From: HLUCCA09 sp039822045
GTDB lineage: Bacteria; Pseudomonadota; Alphaproteobacteria; Rhodobacterales; Rhodobacteraceae
DNA length: 64,000 nt
NCBI GenBank assembly: GCA_039822045.1
Contig: JBCBMY010000005.1
Coordinates: 186,001-250,000 of the forward strand
Reading direction: 5' to 3'
The notes under the pieces are model-generated. The model had not been told where the DNA came from. It did not search any database and was given only the letters and a program-made list of their open reading frames with translations. Both the position numbers and the translations under genes were made by a program. This document shows positions 34,801 to 42,514 of this stretch, one piece after another (within the stretch, counting starts at the first letter, position 1; the number at the start of each line of letters is the position of its first letter).

Positions 34801-36441
34801 CTCGGCAACGACGTGATCCGCGACTACTCCTACACCGAAGGCGACCGGATCGTGATCGAGGGTCACACGACCTATATCGACGAGATCACCTATGGCGACC
34901 AAAACGGTGACGGGATCTACGACTACTCGCTGATCGAGCTCTATTCCGATCAGGGTCGAAATGGCGGCGCCCACCACCTTGACCGTCTTGGCACGATCAA
35001 GGTCTATGGCGAACTGGTCAAGGAAAGCGACATCCTGCACACGGCGGCACCAGCCTACGGGATTGTCAATGACATCGGAGAATTGCGCGAGGCGATTGCG
35101 CCGCTGGACGAGGGCACAAACACCGGCCGCATCAGGCCGCCTAAGGACCTGCCCGACGGCGAGCATCTTGAACTGGATGGCGGCATCAAGCCTGTCCTTG
35201 CAGTGCCTGGAGAGCAGCATTTCGACAATGAAGAGCGGTCGGCCCTGGTCTTCGCGCCCGAAGACGAGACATCGAACACGAACGGGACGATCTCGTTCTC
35301 GTTCTCGACCGACGAAATGCGGTGGCAGGCACTCTTCTCGAAAGACTCCAGTGGCGAGGGCGCCGGCCACATTGCGATGTATATCGAGGAGGACGGCGAC
35401 CTCATCCTGCGCGTGCAGGAAGCTGAAGAGACCCACTACTACAGCGCGCGCAACGCCATCGAAGCGGGTCAGACCTACGACGTGGCCGTCAACTTCGGCA
35501 ACGGCGGGGTGGCCCTGTGGCTTGACGGGGTGCGGGTCGCCTACGATGTCGAGGTGAAGCAAGGCCTCAATGCGAACAACGAGTATGTCGTGGTCGGCGC
35601 CACGGGATGGTCGAGCACCGCTGGCACAGTGGACAACATCGGTGGCTACTTCTCGGGCACAATTTCCGACTTCGCGATGTACGACCGGGTCGCTCAGCCT
35701 GACGAGCTTGCTTCGAACTCCTCCCGCGAAGGCATCGTTTCCTTGCCGGGCCGGGCCGACACCTTCAGCTTCTCGATGGTCGATGGCCAGCTCGAGATCA
35801 GTCGCGACGGTCAGACTTGGGAGATCAATCCCGACGAAGCTCGGTACCTGGAGTTCAATGACATCACGGTGGCCGTCAGCGACGTCGAGATCGGCGGCAG
35901 CCAGGACGAGCAGTTCTACGGTGATCAAGGGTCGGATATCCTGCGCGGTCGGGGCGGAAACGACCGGCTTGAGGGTCGCGACAATGATGACCTCCTTATC
36001 GGCGACGCCGGCGACGACGACCTCTTTGGTGGCGACGGCAGGGACCGGCTGATCGGCGGGAGCGATGACGACTACCTCGACGGTGGCGATCAGAACGACC
36101 GGCTCTTTGGCGGCGACGGCTACGACGAGTTGAAGGGCAACGATGGCAATGACCGGTTGTCGGGCGGCGTTGGCGACGACACGCTCTACGGCAGTGGCTG
36201 GGCCGACGACGGCGCCGATGAGACCGACACCGCGATCTACAACGGCAACTTCGCGGACTACGAATTTGCCATCAGCACTCACTGGAACGGGACGCGCGGC
36301 GCGAATTACGATCGCATCACTATCACCGACGATCCCCGTGGCGGCTTTGACGGCGTGTATGAAGGCCGCGACCAGCTGATCGATATCGACAAGATCCAGT
36401 TCGCCGATCAGACGGTCAACGTCTCCGATTTGGTATTCTGA
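31867..36441 (+). CDS. Large LamG/RTX calcium-binding secreted protein
   Basis: 1524 residues, no signal peptide, acidic. Three LamG-like lectin folds (about residues 25-190, 560-735 and 1115-1290) alternate with RTX nonapeptide blocks (GGxGxDxLx): about 255-330, 820-885 and 1345-1440. Between them stands a repeated module with DPYNELTNGKLYPDQPIPGD, DIFYFQTLINAKE and DRIVIEGHTT. Linkers are rich in His and Met (SGGHGHHGMMSS, MGMGMGDMGMGDGMEM). The C-terminus has the aliphatic FADQTVNVSDLVF end expected of a type I secretion signal. It is likely exported by an ABC/TolC system and folded by Ca2+ as an adhesin or matrix protein. I chose ATG 31867 behind AGGAGAAA; ATG 31870 is equivalent, and the frame is open further upstream. 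Confidence 0.85.
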   Translation: MMTQVPAPVFSQSATRSYDGTPESVRDLGHRQAFELDAATLSLTFTADSLPGEMALLTKDRSGASEGQFQILLINGVIHIEQESSTGGEWLKIPDLVVSAGTEYHIALSFGPDGLLFYVNGALAAAEPTFKYGMSSNIDHLLVGGSRAHRSSMEDTPHSVFKGEIGDVAIHSGQLSEGQIGHLASMAGVSGGHGHHGMMSSLAPAFEQMHHGSEWLQETAESYGMWQEHRPVDGVMMHGPSRMLDMLVGTPNADTLEGDDGDNLVNGSGAKDDGINGLAGNDLLKGWAGDDVIQGGYGNDTVEGGLGNDILMGGHGEDVLRGGRGDDWLISLSDAREQTPYYIPGRDEGDPYNELTNGKLYPDQPIPGDDVMEGGWGADIFYFQTLINAKERYIEKHTNDDGVINWHGVAGENDKLHDHWVDMLGNDVILDYRYSEGDRIVIEGHTTEIASITYGDENGDGVMDYSLIELYSDQGNNGGAHQYDRLGTIKVYGELVKWGDVHVDDDPAYGIVHDIAQLDEAIAPTFESVEAGPINAPNNLPKADKLPIKPKPVLSLAGEHELSTNRGDYLDVGHSEALEVGNATVALRFKLDWLPGNQALIAKDIKGRNEGDFSVWSRDGQLWVRQESEDKDKWLKVPDLVLNAGQEYHLAVSFGDDGIMVYLDGKLAASEPTFKQGLEENDNALTVGATRASRDADDLATEGVWGTIEDVHVFKGQLNETQVAKLAGYRDKATRQEAQSELDMAALAPVLEQTHHGSDWLMMTAMRYGMVEAHEGHGDMGMGMGDMGMGDGMEMASSGVRELNIMKGTPDRDTIEGDDTINGARQDDGIIGLGDDDLLKGWNGDDVIQGNYGNDTLEGGRGNDILDGGHGEDTLRGGLGDDWLISRGDAREPKPYNIPDRDEGDPYNELTNGKLYPDQPIPGDDLMEGGRGADIFYFQTLINAKEYYIEKHTNDDGVINWHGVAGENDNIHDHWVDRLGNDVIRDYSYTEGDRIVIEGHTTYIDEITYGDQNGDGIYDYSLIELYSDQGRNGGAHHLDRLGTIKVYGELVKESDILHTAAPAYGIVNDIGELREAIAPLDEGTNTGRIRPPKDLPDGEHLELDGGIKPVLAVPGEQHFDNEERSALVFAPEDETSNTNGTISFSFSTDEMRWQALFSKDSSGEGAGHIAMYIEEDGDLILRVQEAEETHYYSARNAIEAGQTYDVAVNFGNGGVALWLDGVRVAYDVEVKQGLNANNEYVVVGATGWSSTAGTVDNIGGYFSGTISDFAMYDRVAQPDELASNSSREGIVSLPGRADTFSFSMVDGQLEISRDGQTWEINPDEARYLEFNDITVAVSDVEIGGSQDEQFYGDQGSDILRGRGGNDRLEGRDNDDLLIGDAGDDDLFGGDGRDRLIGGSDDDYLDGGDQNDRLFGGDGYDELKGNDGNDRLSGGVGDDTLYGSGWADDGADETDTAIYNGNFADYEFAISTHWNGTRGANYDRITITDDPRGGFDGVYEGRDQLIDIDKIQFADQTVNVSDLVF
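31950..35250 (+). repeat. Tandem duplication of a ~550-residue LamG-RTX module
   Basis: Two consecutive modules inside the RTX gene are clear duplicates. The DPYNELTNGKLYPD segment recurs exactly 1665 bases apart (32914 and 34579), and the LamG 'TKD/AKD' strand 1632 bases apart (32041 and 33673). A third, partial copy of the LamG part follows at about 35341. Spacer lengths differ only in the linkers. Confidence 0.85.
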
Positions 36442-36462
36442 ACCTCTTTGAACAAGCATGAG

Positions 36463-36490
36463 AGCCGCGGCGCCCCTGGGCGTCGCGGCT
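36463..36490. terminator. Bidirectional terminator between RTX and RND genes
   Basis: AGCCGCGGCGCCC (36463-36475) pairs with GGGCGTCGCGGCT (36478-36490), 13 base pairs with one G-U-type mismatch and a two-base loop, followed by TTTCC. It lies between converging genes and can serve both. Confidence 0.75.
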
Positions 36491-36513
36491 TTCCACGTTT
36501 GAGAGGCCGAGGA

Positions 36514-39500
36514 TCAGGCCGGAACCAGCGCCGAGCCTACGGCCGGATCTGACTTCGGCGAAAAGAACAGGCGATAAAATACCGGTGCCGCGATCAACGT
36601 CAGGATCGACGCAAACGCCAGACCGCCCATAATCGTCACCGCCATCGACACAAAAAACGCGTCGCTCAGTAGAGGCGCCATTCCCAGGATCGTTGTCGCC
36701 GCGGCGAGAACCACGGGGCGCAATCGCGACACGCAGGCTTCGACGATTGCCGCCTCAAGCGGCGCGCCGGTTCGGCGCACGATGTCGATTTCCTCGACGA
36801 GGACAATTCCGTTCTTGATGAGCATGCCTGACAGGCTGAGCAGACCCAGGAGGGCCGTGAAGGTGAAGGGAAGGCCCGTGCCAAGAAGGCCCAGGACCAC
36901 GCCGTTCACGGACATTGGGACCAACAGCCAGATGATTAGCGGTTGGCGCAACGCGTTGAAGAGGACGATCGAGATCAAGACCATCACCAGTAGGCTGAAG
37001 GGCAATTGCCGCCCAAGGCTTTCGTTGGCCTCGGAGCTGTTCTCAAACTCACCGCCCCATTCCATCCTGTAGCCTTCGGGAACGGGCAGCGCCTCTACCG
37101 CTGCGCGGATTTCGGCATGGACCGACGCCGCCGTCAGATCGGCGGGAATGTCGGCCTCGACCGTGATGGTTGGCAGTCTGTCCCGCCGGCGGACAAGGGT
37201 ATTCTCAGGCACGACCGTGACCCCGTCGATCACCTGTTCGATCGGCACGTAGGCTGCAGCCGCCTCGGAATAGACCAACTGATCGCGCAGCGCGAGATTG
37301 GCGTCAGGGTCGGTCCGCGCGATGATCGGGATCAGACGTTCGCCTTCTCGGTAGGTTCCTCCTCGAAGGCCCTCGGAACCAAAGAGCAGCGTCTGCGCTA
37401 CATCGTCTCGCGATACGCCAGCAGCTTGGGCGCGTTCTTCGGCATAGTTGGGGTGGAGCACGAGTTCCTGTTCTCGCCAATCCGTTCGCATATGAAGAAG
37501 GTTGTCGGATGCTTCTTCCATTGCCCGCTGCGCTCGTTCAGCCAGGCGTCGCAACTCGACCGGGTCGGCCCCGGAGTAGCGCACAGCGATGGGCGCGCCC
37601 CCACCGGGCCCAAAGACAAGCCTGGCGGTACGGAACTCGGCACCGGGGAAGTTGCCTTGTCCGAAAGCGTCAAGATCCGCTCGGAGAGCCGGGATCTCGT
37701 CGATTGTGCTCGTCCGGATAATCAAGTGGCCGTAGCTCGGGTTCGGTCGCTGGGCCTCGTACGTCAGCAGGAAGCGGTCAGCCCCCTGCCCCACAAAGGT
37801 CGTGACGCTGACGACCTCGTCGCGTTCGGAAAGCCACGCCTCGACGCGGCCGAGATCGGCGGCGACCTCGTCGATCGAGGTGCCTTGCGGAAGCTTGTAG
37901 TGGGCAAAGAAGATCGGGGTGTTGGAATCGGGAAAGAACTGCTGTTCGACCCGGGCAAAGCCCGCGTAACAAACCACGGTGACCCCAATCAGCGCCACGA
38001 GCACCAACCAGCGGAACCGCAGCGCCCCGCGTAGCAACCCGCCGTAGGCGCGAAAGAGGATGCCGCCATATGGATCATCCTCTCCTCCACCTTTGCCCGT
38101 CACGAACAGATAGTGCCCGAGCATTGGCGTCACGGTCAGCGCGAGAGCCCAACTCAGGAGCAGCGAGATCCCGATCACTGCGAAGAGCGAGAACAGAAAC
38201 TCGCCCGTTGAATCGGGCGACAAGCCGATCCCGGCGAACGCCATGATGCCGATAACGGTTGCCCCGAGGAGTGGGATCTGAGTTTTGCTCGCTGTTTCCT
38301 GTGCCGCCGAGCGTGAGTCTTGTCCCCGTCGCATCGCAATCTGCATGCCCTCGGCCACAACGATGGCGTTGTCGACGAGCATTCCCATAGCGATGATCAA
38401 CGCGCCAAGCGAGATCCGCTCCATCTCGATGGCGAAGATACGCATGAAGAAGAGCGTACCCATTACCGTCAAGAAGAGGGTCATGCCCACGACCACAGAG
38501 GCCCGCCAGCCCATGAAGAGCGCCAGTACGATCACGACGATCCCGACCGACATCGAAAGGTTGACGAGAAATGCGGTGGAGCTTTCGTCAACAACGACGT
38601 GTTGCTCGTAGATCGGGTTTAGCTCCACGCCATAGGGAATGAGAGGTTGGAGCGCCGCCAATCGCGCGTCGACCCGAAAGCCAACATCGACGATATTGTC
38701 GGTTTGGAGCCCTGCCACGCCGAGGGTGAAGGCTTCTTGTCCGTCGAACCGCACGATCAGCCCAGGGTTGTCCACCCGCTCGCGCCTTACCTGAGACACG
38801 TCGGCGAGGTTCAGAACTTCGCCCTGAACCCCGATATTGAGCCCCGCAATGTCGCTGACGGTGTCGGAGCCCTCGGGATAAGCGATGCGGGAATTTACAC
38901 CGGCATTCGTAACTTCTCCGGCCTGCGACACGCTGTTGGACGTGGAAATGGCGTCGAGAAAAGCCAGAGGCGACGCGCGTTGCGCGGCCGCAAGCGCGGG
39001 GTCGACATCGACGAAGACCGCTTCCTCGGGCAGCCCGCTGACGACCACGCCAGCGACACCGTCCACGGCAAGGATTTCTCGGCGCAGGAACGTGGCCAGG
39101 TCGTGTTGCTCAGCGTCGGAAAAGCCCGGCGCGGTCACCGCGTAGAACAGGCCGTATACGTCGCCAAACTGATCATCGACCATCGGCGTCTGCACGCCCT
39201 CGGGCAGGTCACTCGACGCGTCGCGAACGCGTGCGCGCAGCTTGTCCCAAACTTGCGGAAGCTGGTCGCCGTCAATGGTGTCGTCGACTTCAACATCGAT
39301 AATTGCGCGCCCCGGCTGATTGATCGACGAGATCGTGGTGACTTCGTCGAGGTTCTGGATGGCCGATTCCAGGGGCTCGGAGACCTCGATGGCGACCTGC
39401 TCCGCCGACGCGCCAGGATAGGCGACGGAGACCACGGCTTGTTTGATTGTGAAAGCGGGATCTTCCAGCCGCCCAAGCGTCAGGAAGCCCCAGAGGCCGC

Positions 39501-39570
39501 CAAAAATACAGCTCAGCATGATCAGCCATGTCAGGATCGGCCGGTTGATCGAGGTCTGTGCAATGGACAT
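36514..39570 (-). CDS. RND efflux transporter permease
   Basis: 1018 residues of the AcrB/HAE-RND type. A first helix follows MSIAQTSINRPILTWLIMLSC, two large periplasmic loops (about residues 40-330 and 560-860) follow, and eleven further helices are present. The proton-relay aspartates lie in the GMLVDNAIVVAEG helix, and GVVLGLLGTGLPF and the paired LLSLSGMLIKNGIVLVEE helices fit the family. It pumps drugs, lipids or other amphiphiles outward using proton motive force. ATG 39570 was chosen behind GAGG; the longer frame invades the upstream gene. It follows its membrane-fusion partner by ten bases. No outer-membrane partner is adjacent, though tolC lies at 59180. Confidence 0.92.
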   Translation of the reverse strand: MSIAQTSINRPILTWLIMLSCIFGGLWGFLTLGRLEDPAFTIKQAVVSVAYPGASAEQVAIEVSEPLESAIQNLDEVTTISSINQPGRAIIDVEVDDTIDGDQLPQVWDKLRARVRDASSDLPEGVQTPMVDDQFGDVYGLFYAVTAPGFSDAEQHDLATFLRREILAVDGVAGVVVSGLPEEAVFVDVDPALAAAQRASPLAFLDAISTSNSVSQAGEVTNAGVNSRIAYPEGSDTVSDIAGLNIGVQGEVLNLADVSQVRRERVDNPGLIVRFDGQEAFTLGVAGLQTDNIVDVGFRVDARLAALQPLIPYGVELNPIYEQHVVVDESSTAFLVNLSMSVGIVVIVLALFMGWRASVVVGMTLFLTVMGTLFFMRIFAIEMERISLGALIIAMGMLVDNAIVVAEGMQIAMRRGQDSRSAAQETASKTQIPLLGATVIGIMAFAGIGLSPDSTGEFLFSLFAVIGISLLLSWALALTVTPMLGHYLFVTGKGGGEDDPYGGILFRAYGGLLRGALRFRWLVLVALIGVTVVCYAGFARVEQQFFPDSNTPIFFAHYKLPQGTSIDEVAADLGRVEAWLSERDEVVSVTTFVGQGADRFLLTYEAQRPNPSYGHLIIRTSTIDEIPALRADLDAFGQGNFPGAEFRTARLVFGPGGGAPIAVRYSGADPVELRRLAERAQRAMEEASDNLLHMRTDWREQELVLHPNYAEERAQAAGVSRDDVAQTLLFGSEGLRGGTYREGERLIPIIARTDPDANLALRDQLVYSEAAAAYVPIEQVIDGVTVVPENTLVRRRDRLPTITVEADIPADLTAASVHAEIRAAVEALPVPEGYRMEWGGEFENSSEANESLGRQLPFSLLVMVLISIVLFNALRQPLIIWLLVPMSVNGVVLGLLGTGLPFTFTALLGLLSLSGMLIKNGIVLVEEIDIVRRTGAPLEAAIVEACVSRLRPVVLAAATTILGMAPLLSDAFFVSMAVTIMGGLAFASILTLIAAPVFYRLFFSPKSDPAVGSALVPA

Positions 39571-39580
39571 GAGACGGACC

Positions 39581-40714
39581 TCAGTTCGGGAAGCCGGCGA
39601 AGCGCCGGACCGCCTGACCATCTCTCAGGCCCTGCGCCCCAGCGACCACGATCTGCACCCCGGGATCGGGCCCTTCCTCGAGCGTCAACTCCCCGTTGGG
39701 ACCAGAGCCCAAAGTCACAGGCACTGAGCGCACGCTGCCCAGGGCAGCCGCGCCCTCCTGTCCCGCGTCGGGCTCGAACACCATGACCGACGTCTCACCC
39801 CCTGACCCCATCACCACGGCCGAGGGAGGAAGCACAACCGGGGGCGCGAGGATCTGCAGATCCGCATCGACGGTCACCGACGTGCCGGGCAGCACGCCCG
39901 GCCCCGGCTCCCTCAGCATGGCCAGCGTGATGGTGAAGCTTTGCCCGAGTGCGCTCGCCTCGGCCGTGAACTCGCGAACCTCGAGAGGAATTTCCCCCGC
40001 AATTCCTGGAAAGCGGGCCACAAGCTCGATGTTTGGGTCGTCGCCTGCGCGCTGAAACAGGATCTCGGGCACCTCGATCTCGACCCGCCACTCGCTGATA
40101 TCGTGGAGACGCACGACGGGCGTTCCCGCCTCAACGGTGGTGAAATTGGCCATCTGGCGCGCCGCGACCATCCCATCAAACGGTGCCCTGAGCGTTGCGT
40201 CCTGGAGATTGCTTGCAGCGTCGCGCACTTCGATTTCGCTGAGCATCAACGCAGTGTCGGCATCTTCCACCTGGGTTCGGGCGACGTTGGACTGAAGGGC
40301 CTGCAACCTCTCCAAATCGCTTTGCGCTTCGTCTCTTTGCACAACGGCGCGCTCCATGGCCCGTTCAAATGGGTCCAAGTTGAGCTGCGCAATCAGACTG
40401 CCCTTCGGAACCCGCTCGCCCTCAAGCACCGGAAATTCGACGATCTGGCCACCGACTTGAAAGGCAAGATCGACGGTCTGCCGTGCCACGACGCGGCCGA
40501 AAAACTGTCGGTTGTAGGCTCCCCTGCCCTCTGCCAGTGTCATTGTCTTGACAGGGCGGAGGGTTGGAGCGGCGCCGGTCTCCTGAGCCGAGAGGGGGGC
40601 CGCTGCAAGCGCAACGGTCAGACCCAGAGCAGCCAGGGTCCCTGCGAGGGCCGCACGCGAACGGGCGGCACCGGTGCGCGCATCGCTCGGGCGGAGGCGG
40701 AAAACGACAAACAT
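39581..40714 (-). CDS. RND efflux periplasmic adaptor (membrane fusion protein)
   Basis: 377 residues. It has a signal peptide (basic start, then LAALGLTVALAAAPLSAQ), a lipoyl half (RQTVDLAFQVGGQIVEF) and a helical hairpin (about 105-165, with SDLERLQALQSNVAR). The second lipoyl half is RAPFDGMVAARQMANF, and beta-barrel and membrane-proximal domains follow. It links the inner-membrane pump to an outer-membrane channel. ATG 40714 is preceded by AGGAG. It is the first gene of a two-gene operon with the permease. It is divergent from the molybdenum hydroxylase genes across 235 bases, with no regulator gene beside it. Confidence 0.9.
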   Translation of the reverse strand: MFVVFRLRPSDARTGAARSRAALAGTLAALGLTVALAAAPLSAQETGAAPTLRPVKTMTLAEGRGAYNRQFFGRVVARQTVDLAFQVGGQIVEFPVLEGERVPKGSLIAQLNLDPFERAMERAVVQRDEAQSDLERLQALQSNVARTQVEDADTALMLSEIEVRDAASNLQDATLRAPFDGMVAARQMANFTTVEAGTPVVRLHDISEWRVEIEVPEILFQRAGDDPNIELVARFPGIAGEIPLEVREFTAEASALGQSFTITLAMLREPGPGVLPGTSVTVDADLQILAPPVVLPPSAVVMGSGGETSVMVFEPDAGQEGAAALGSVRSVPVTLGSGPNGELTLEEGPDPGVQIVVAGAQGLRDGQAVRRFAGFPN

Positions 40715-40949
40715 CGGTGCGGTCTCCTGACGCTTCGACTTAGAGTACGGCACACGATCTGGCGAGACGGACGCAGTTGGCAACCGGGAACTTCATCAGG
40801 CCGGACCAATTCGACGCGCGGCGCGCTGTGCCTGCAAGCAAGGAGGACCGATCCTAACATTGGGGCTTGCCCGTCGGCAGCACGACCCCATTGTCAGGTA
40901 GGGCGGTGTCGCTGCGGCACTCGGCCCCCAGCCAAGCAAGGAAGCCCGT

Positions 40950-41459
40950 ATGCTTCATACACTCAGCCTGACAATCAACGGCACGGACCACTCAATCCCA
41001 CTTGAGGATGCCCGCCCAACGCTTCTCGACGTCCTGCGCGATAGGGTCGGTTTGACCGGAACAAAGAAGGGGTGCGACCGCGGCCAGTGCGGCGCCTGCA
41101 CCGTTCTAGTCGACGGGCGCCGCGTGAATTCCTGTCTTGCACTCGCCCTTAGCCACGATGGTGTAGAAATTACCACGATCGAAGGACTTGCGCAGGGTGG
41201 CGAACTTCACCCCGTCCAGGCCGCCTTCATCGACAACGATGCGTTTCAGTGCGGCTATTGCACGCCCGGGCAGATCATGTCGGCTGTCGGCCTGATTGCA
41301 GAGGGCGCGGCCGAGGGCGAGGATCCAGAGCGCATTCGCGAGGGGATGAGCGGGAACATCTGCCGGTGCGGTGCCTATATCGGGATCACAGAGGCGGTGC
41401 GCGATGCCGCCCGCCGCATGCACAATGTCGGCGGCTCATCAATGGGGGAACGCGCGTGA
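40950..41459 (+). CDS. Molybdenum hydroxylase 2Fe-2S subunit
   Basis: 169 residues, the small subunit of a xanthine-dehydrogenase-family enzyme. The N-terminal plant-type ferredoxin cluster has cysteines in KKGCDRGQCGACTV and NSCL. The C-terminal helical [2Fe-2S] domain has QCGYCTPG and GNICRCGAY. It passes electrons from the molybdenum subunit to FAD. It lacks a Tat signal, so the complex is cytoplasmic. ATG 40950 follows CAAGGAAG. It is the first of three overlapping genes (small, FAD, Mo); its stop overlaps the next start as GTGA. Confidence 0.93.
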   Translation: MLHTLSLTINGTDHSIPLEDARPTLLDVLRDRVGLTGTKKGCDRGQCGACTVLVDGRRVNSCLALALSHDGVEITTIEGLAQGGELHPVQAAFIDNDAFQCGYCTPGQIMSAVGLIAEGAAEGEDPERIREGMSGNICRCGAYIGITEAVRDAARRMHNVGGSSMGERA

Positions 41460-42514
41460 CTCCCTTCGACTATGTCCGACCAACGACCATCCCTGAGGCA
41501 ATTGCAGCGGCGTCCGAACCGGGCACGGCGGTTCTTGCCGGCGGCACCAACTTGCTGGACTTGATGAAGGCCGGCGCCGTCAGCCCCAAGCGCGTCGTCG
41601 ATATCGGGCAGATCGCCGGGCTCGACTCGGTGGAGGTTCTGGCTGACGGGGCGCTGCGGATTGGTGCGCTTGTCCGCAACGCCGATCTCGCCAATGACTT
41701 TGAGATTTTGGCCCGAGCCCCTGCAGTGGCGGAAGCCTTGCTGTCGGGCGCGTCACCCCAATTGCGCAACGCGGCAACGGTTGGTGGCAACCTTCTGCAG
41801 CAAACGCGTTGCCCCTACTTCTATGACGTTGCTAGCGCCTGCAACCGTCGCGCGGATGGAGCAGGCTGTGACGCGCTTGGCGGCCAGACGCACGGCCATG
41901 CGATCATCGGATGGACCGAGACTTGTATCGCAACACACCCGTCGGACTTCGCGGTGCCTCTTGTCGCGCTAGATGCTGAAGTGGAGATCGAAGGCCCGGC
42001 GGGCCGTCGTTTGCTGCCCCTGGAGCAGCTCTATCAACTGCCCACAGAGACAGGCGCACCCTCCCCTGCCCTTGCGCCTGGCGAGATTGTCACAGCGCTC
42101 CTTCTTCCCCCTGCCGCAACACCGCTGGCCCCACACAGCCGCTATTTGAAGCTGCGCGAGCGGACGTCCTATGCCTTTGCCCTGGTCTCGGCCGCTGCTG
42201 CACTGCGTATTGCAGACGGCCGGATCATTGAGGCACGGCTCGCGCTCGGCGGCGTCGCCGCCCGGCCATGGCGAGCGCGCAACGCCGAAGCGGCCCTAAG
42301 CGGCGCGGCGCCCGGAACCGAGCTGTTTGTCGAAGCCGGCCGGCTTGCAGTTTCTGAGGCGCGCCCCTCTGGCGACAATGCCTCCAAAATTCCGCTCGCC
42401 GCTCGCGTGGCCTCTCGCGCCCTTGCGCGTGCAGCGCACGGCACGCCCGAGACGATCCCGGCCCTGCCGGCCTCTGTCTTCTCCCCCGTTGAAGGAGAAC
42501 TGTCCGATGCCTGA
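41456..42514 (+). CDS. Molybdenum hydroxylase FAD-binding subunit
   Basis: 352 residues of the CO-dehydrogenase/xanthine-dehydrogenase medium subunit type. It shows FDYVRPTTIPEAIAAA, the first FAD loop VLAGGTNLLDLMK and the second loop in NAATVGGNLLQQTRCPYFYD. A cysteine-bearing insertion (ASACNRRADGAGCDA) of the kind that binds a 4Fe-4S cluster in PaoB/4-hydroxybenzoyl-CoA-reductase-like subunits follows, then a C-terminal CO-dehydrogenase flavoprotein domain. The start is GTG 41456, four bases inside the small-subunit gene and preceded by GGGGGA. It overlaps the Mo-subunit start by eight bases. Confidence 0.9.
   Translation: MTPFDYVRPTTIPEAIAAASEPGTAVLAGGTNLLDLMKAGAVSPKRVVDIGQIAGLDSVEVLADGALRIGALVRNADLANDFEILARAPAVAEALLSGASPQLRNAATVGGNLLQQTRCPYFYDVASACNRRADGAGCDALGGQTHGHAIIGWTETCIATHPSDFAVPLVALDAEVEIEGPAGRRLLPLEQLYQLPTETGAPSPALAPGEIVTALLLPPAATPLAPHSRYLKLRERTSYAFALVSAAAALRIADGRIIEARLALGGVAARPWRARNAEAALSGAAPGTELFVEAGRLAVSEARPSGDNASKIPLAARVASRALARAAHGTPETIPALPASVFSPVEGELSDA

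Noticed and set aside
34501..36459. Long minus-strand open frames under the RTX genes (also 32392-33201, 48624-50093 and 62031-63560)
   Set aside because: They mirror the Gly/Asp-rich repeats of the plus-strand genes (runs of Val, Ala and Asp), which is a codon-composition artefact, not coding sequence.
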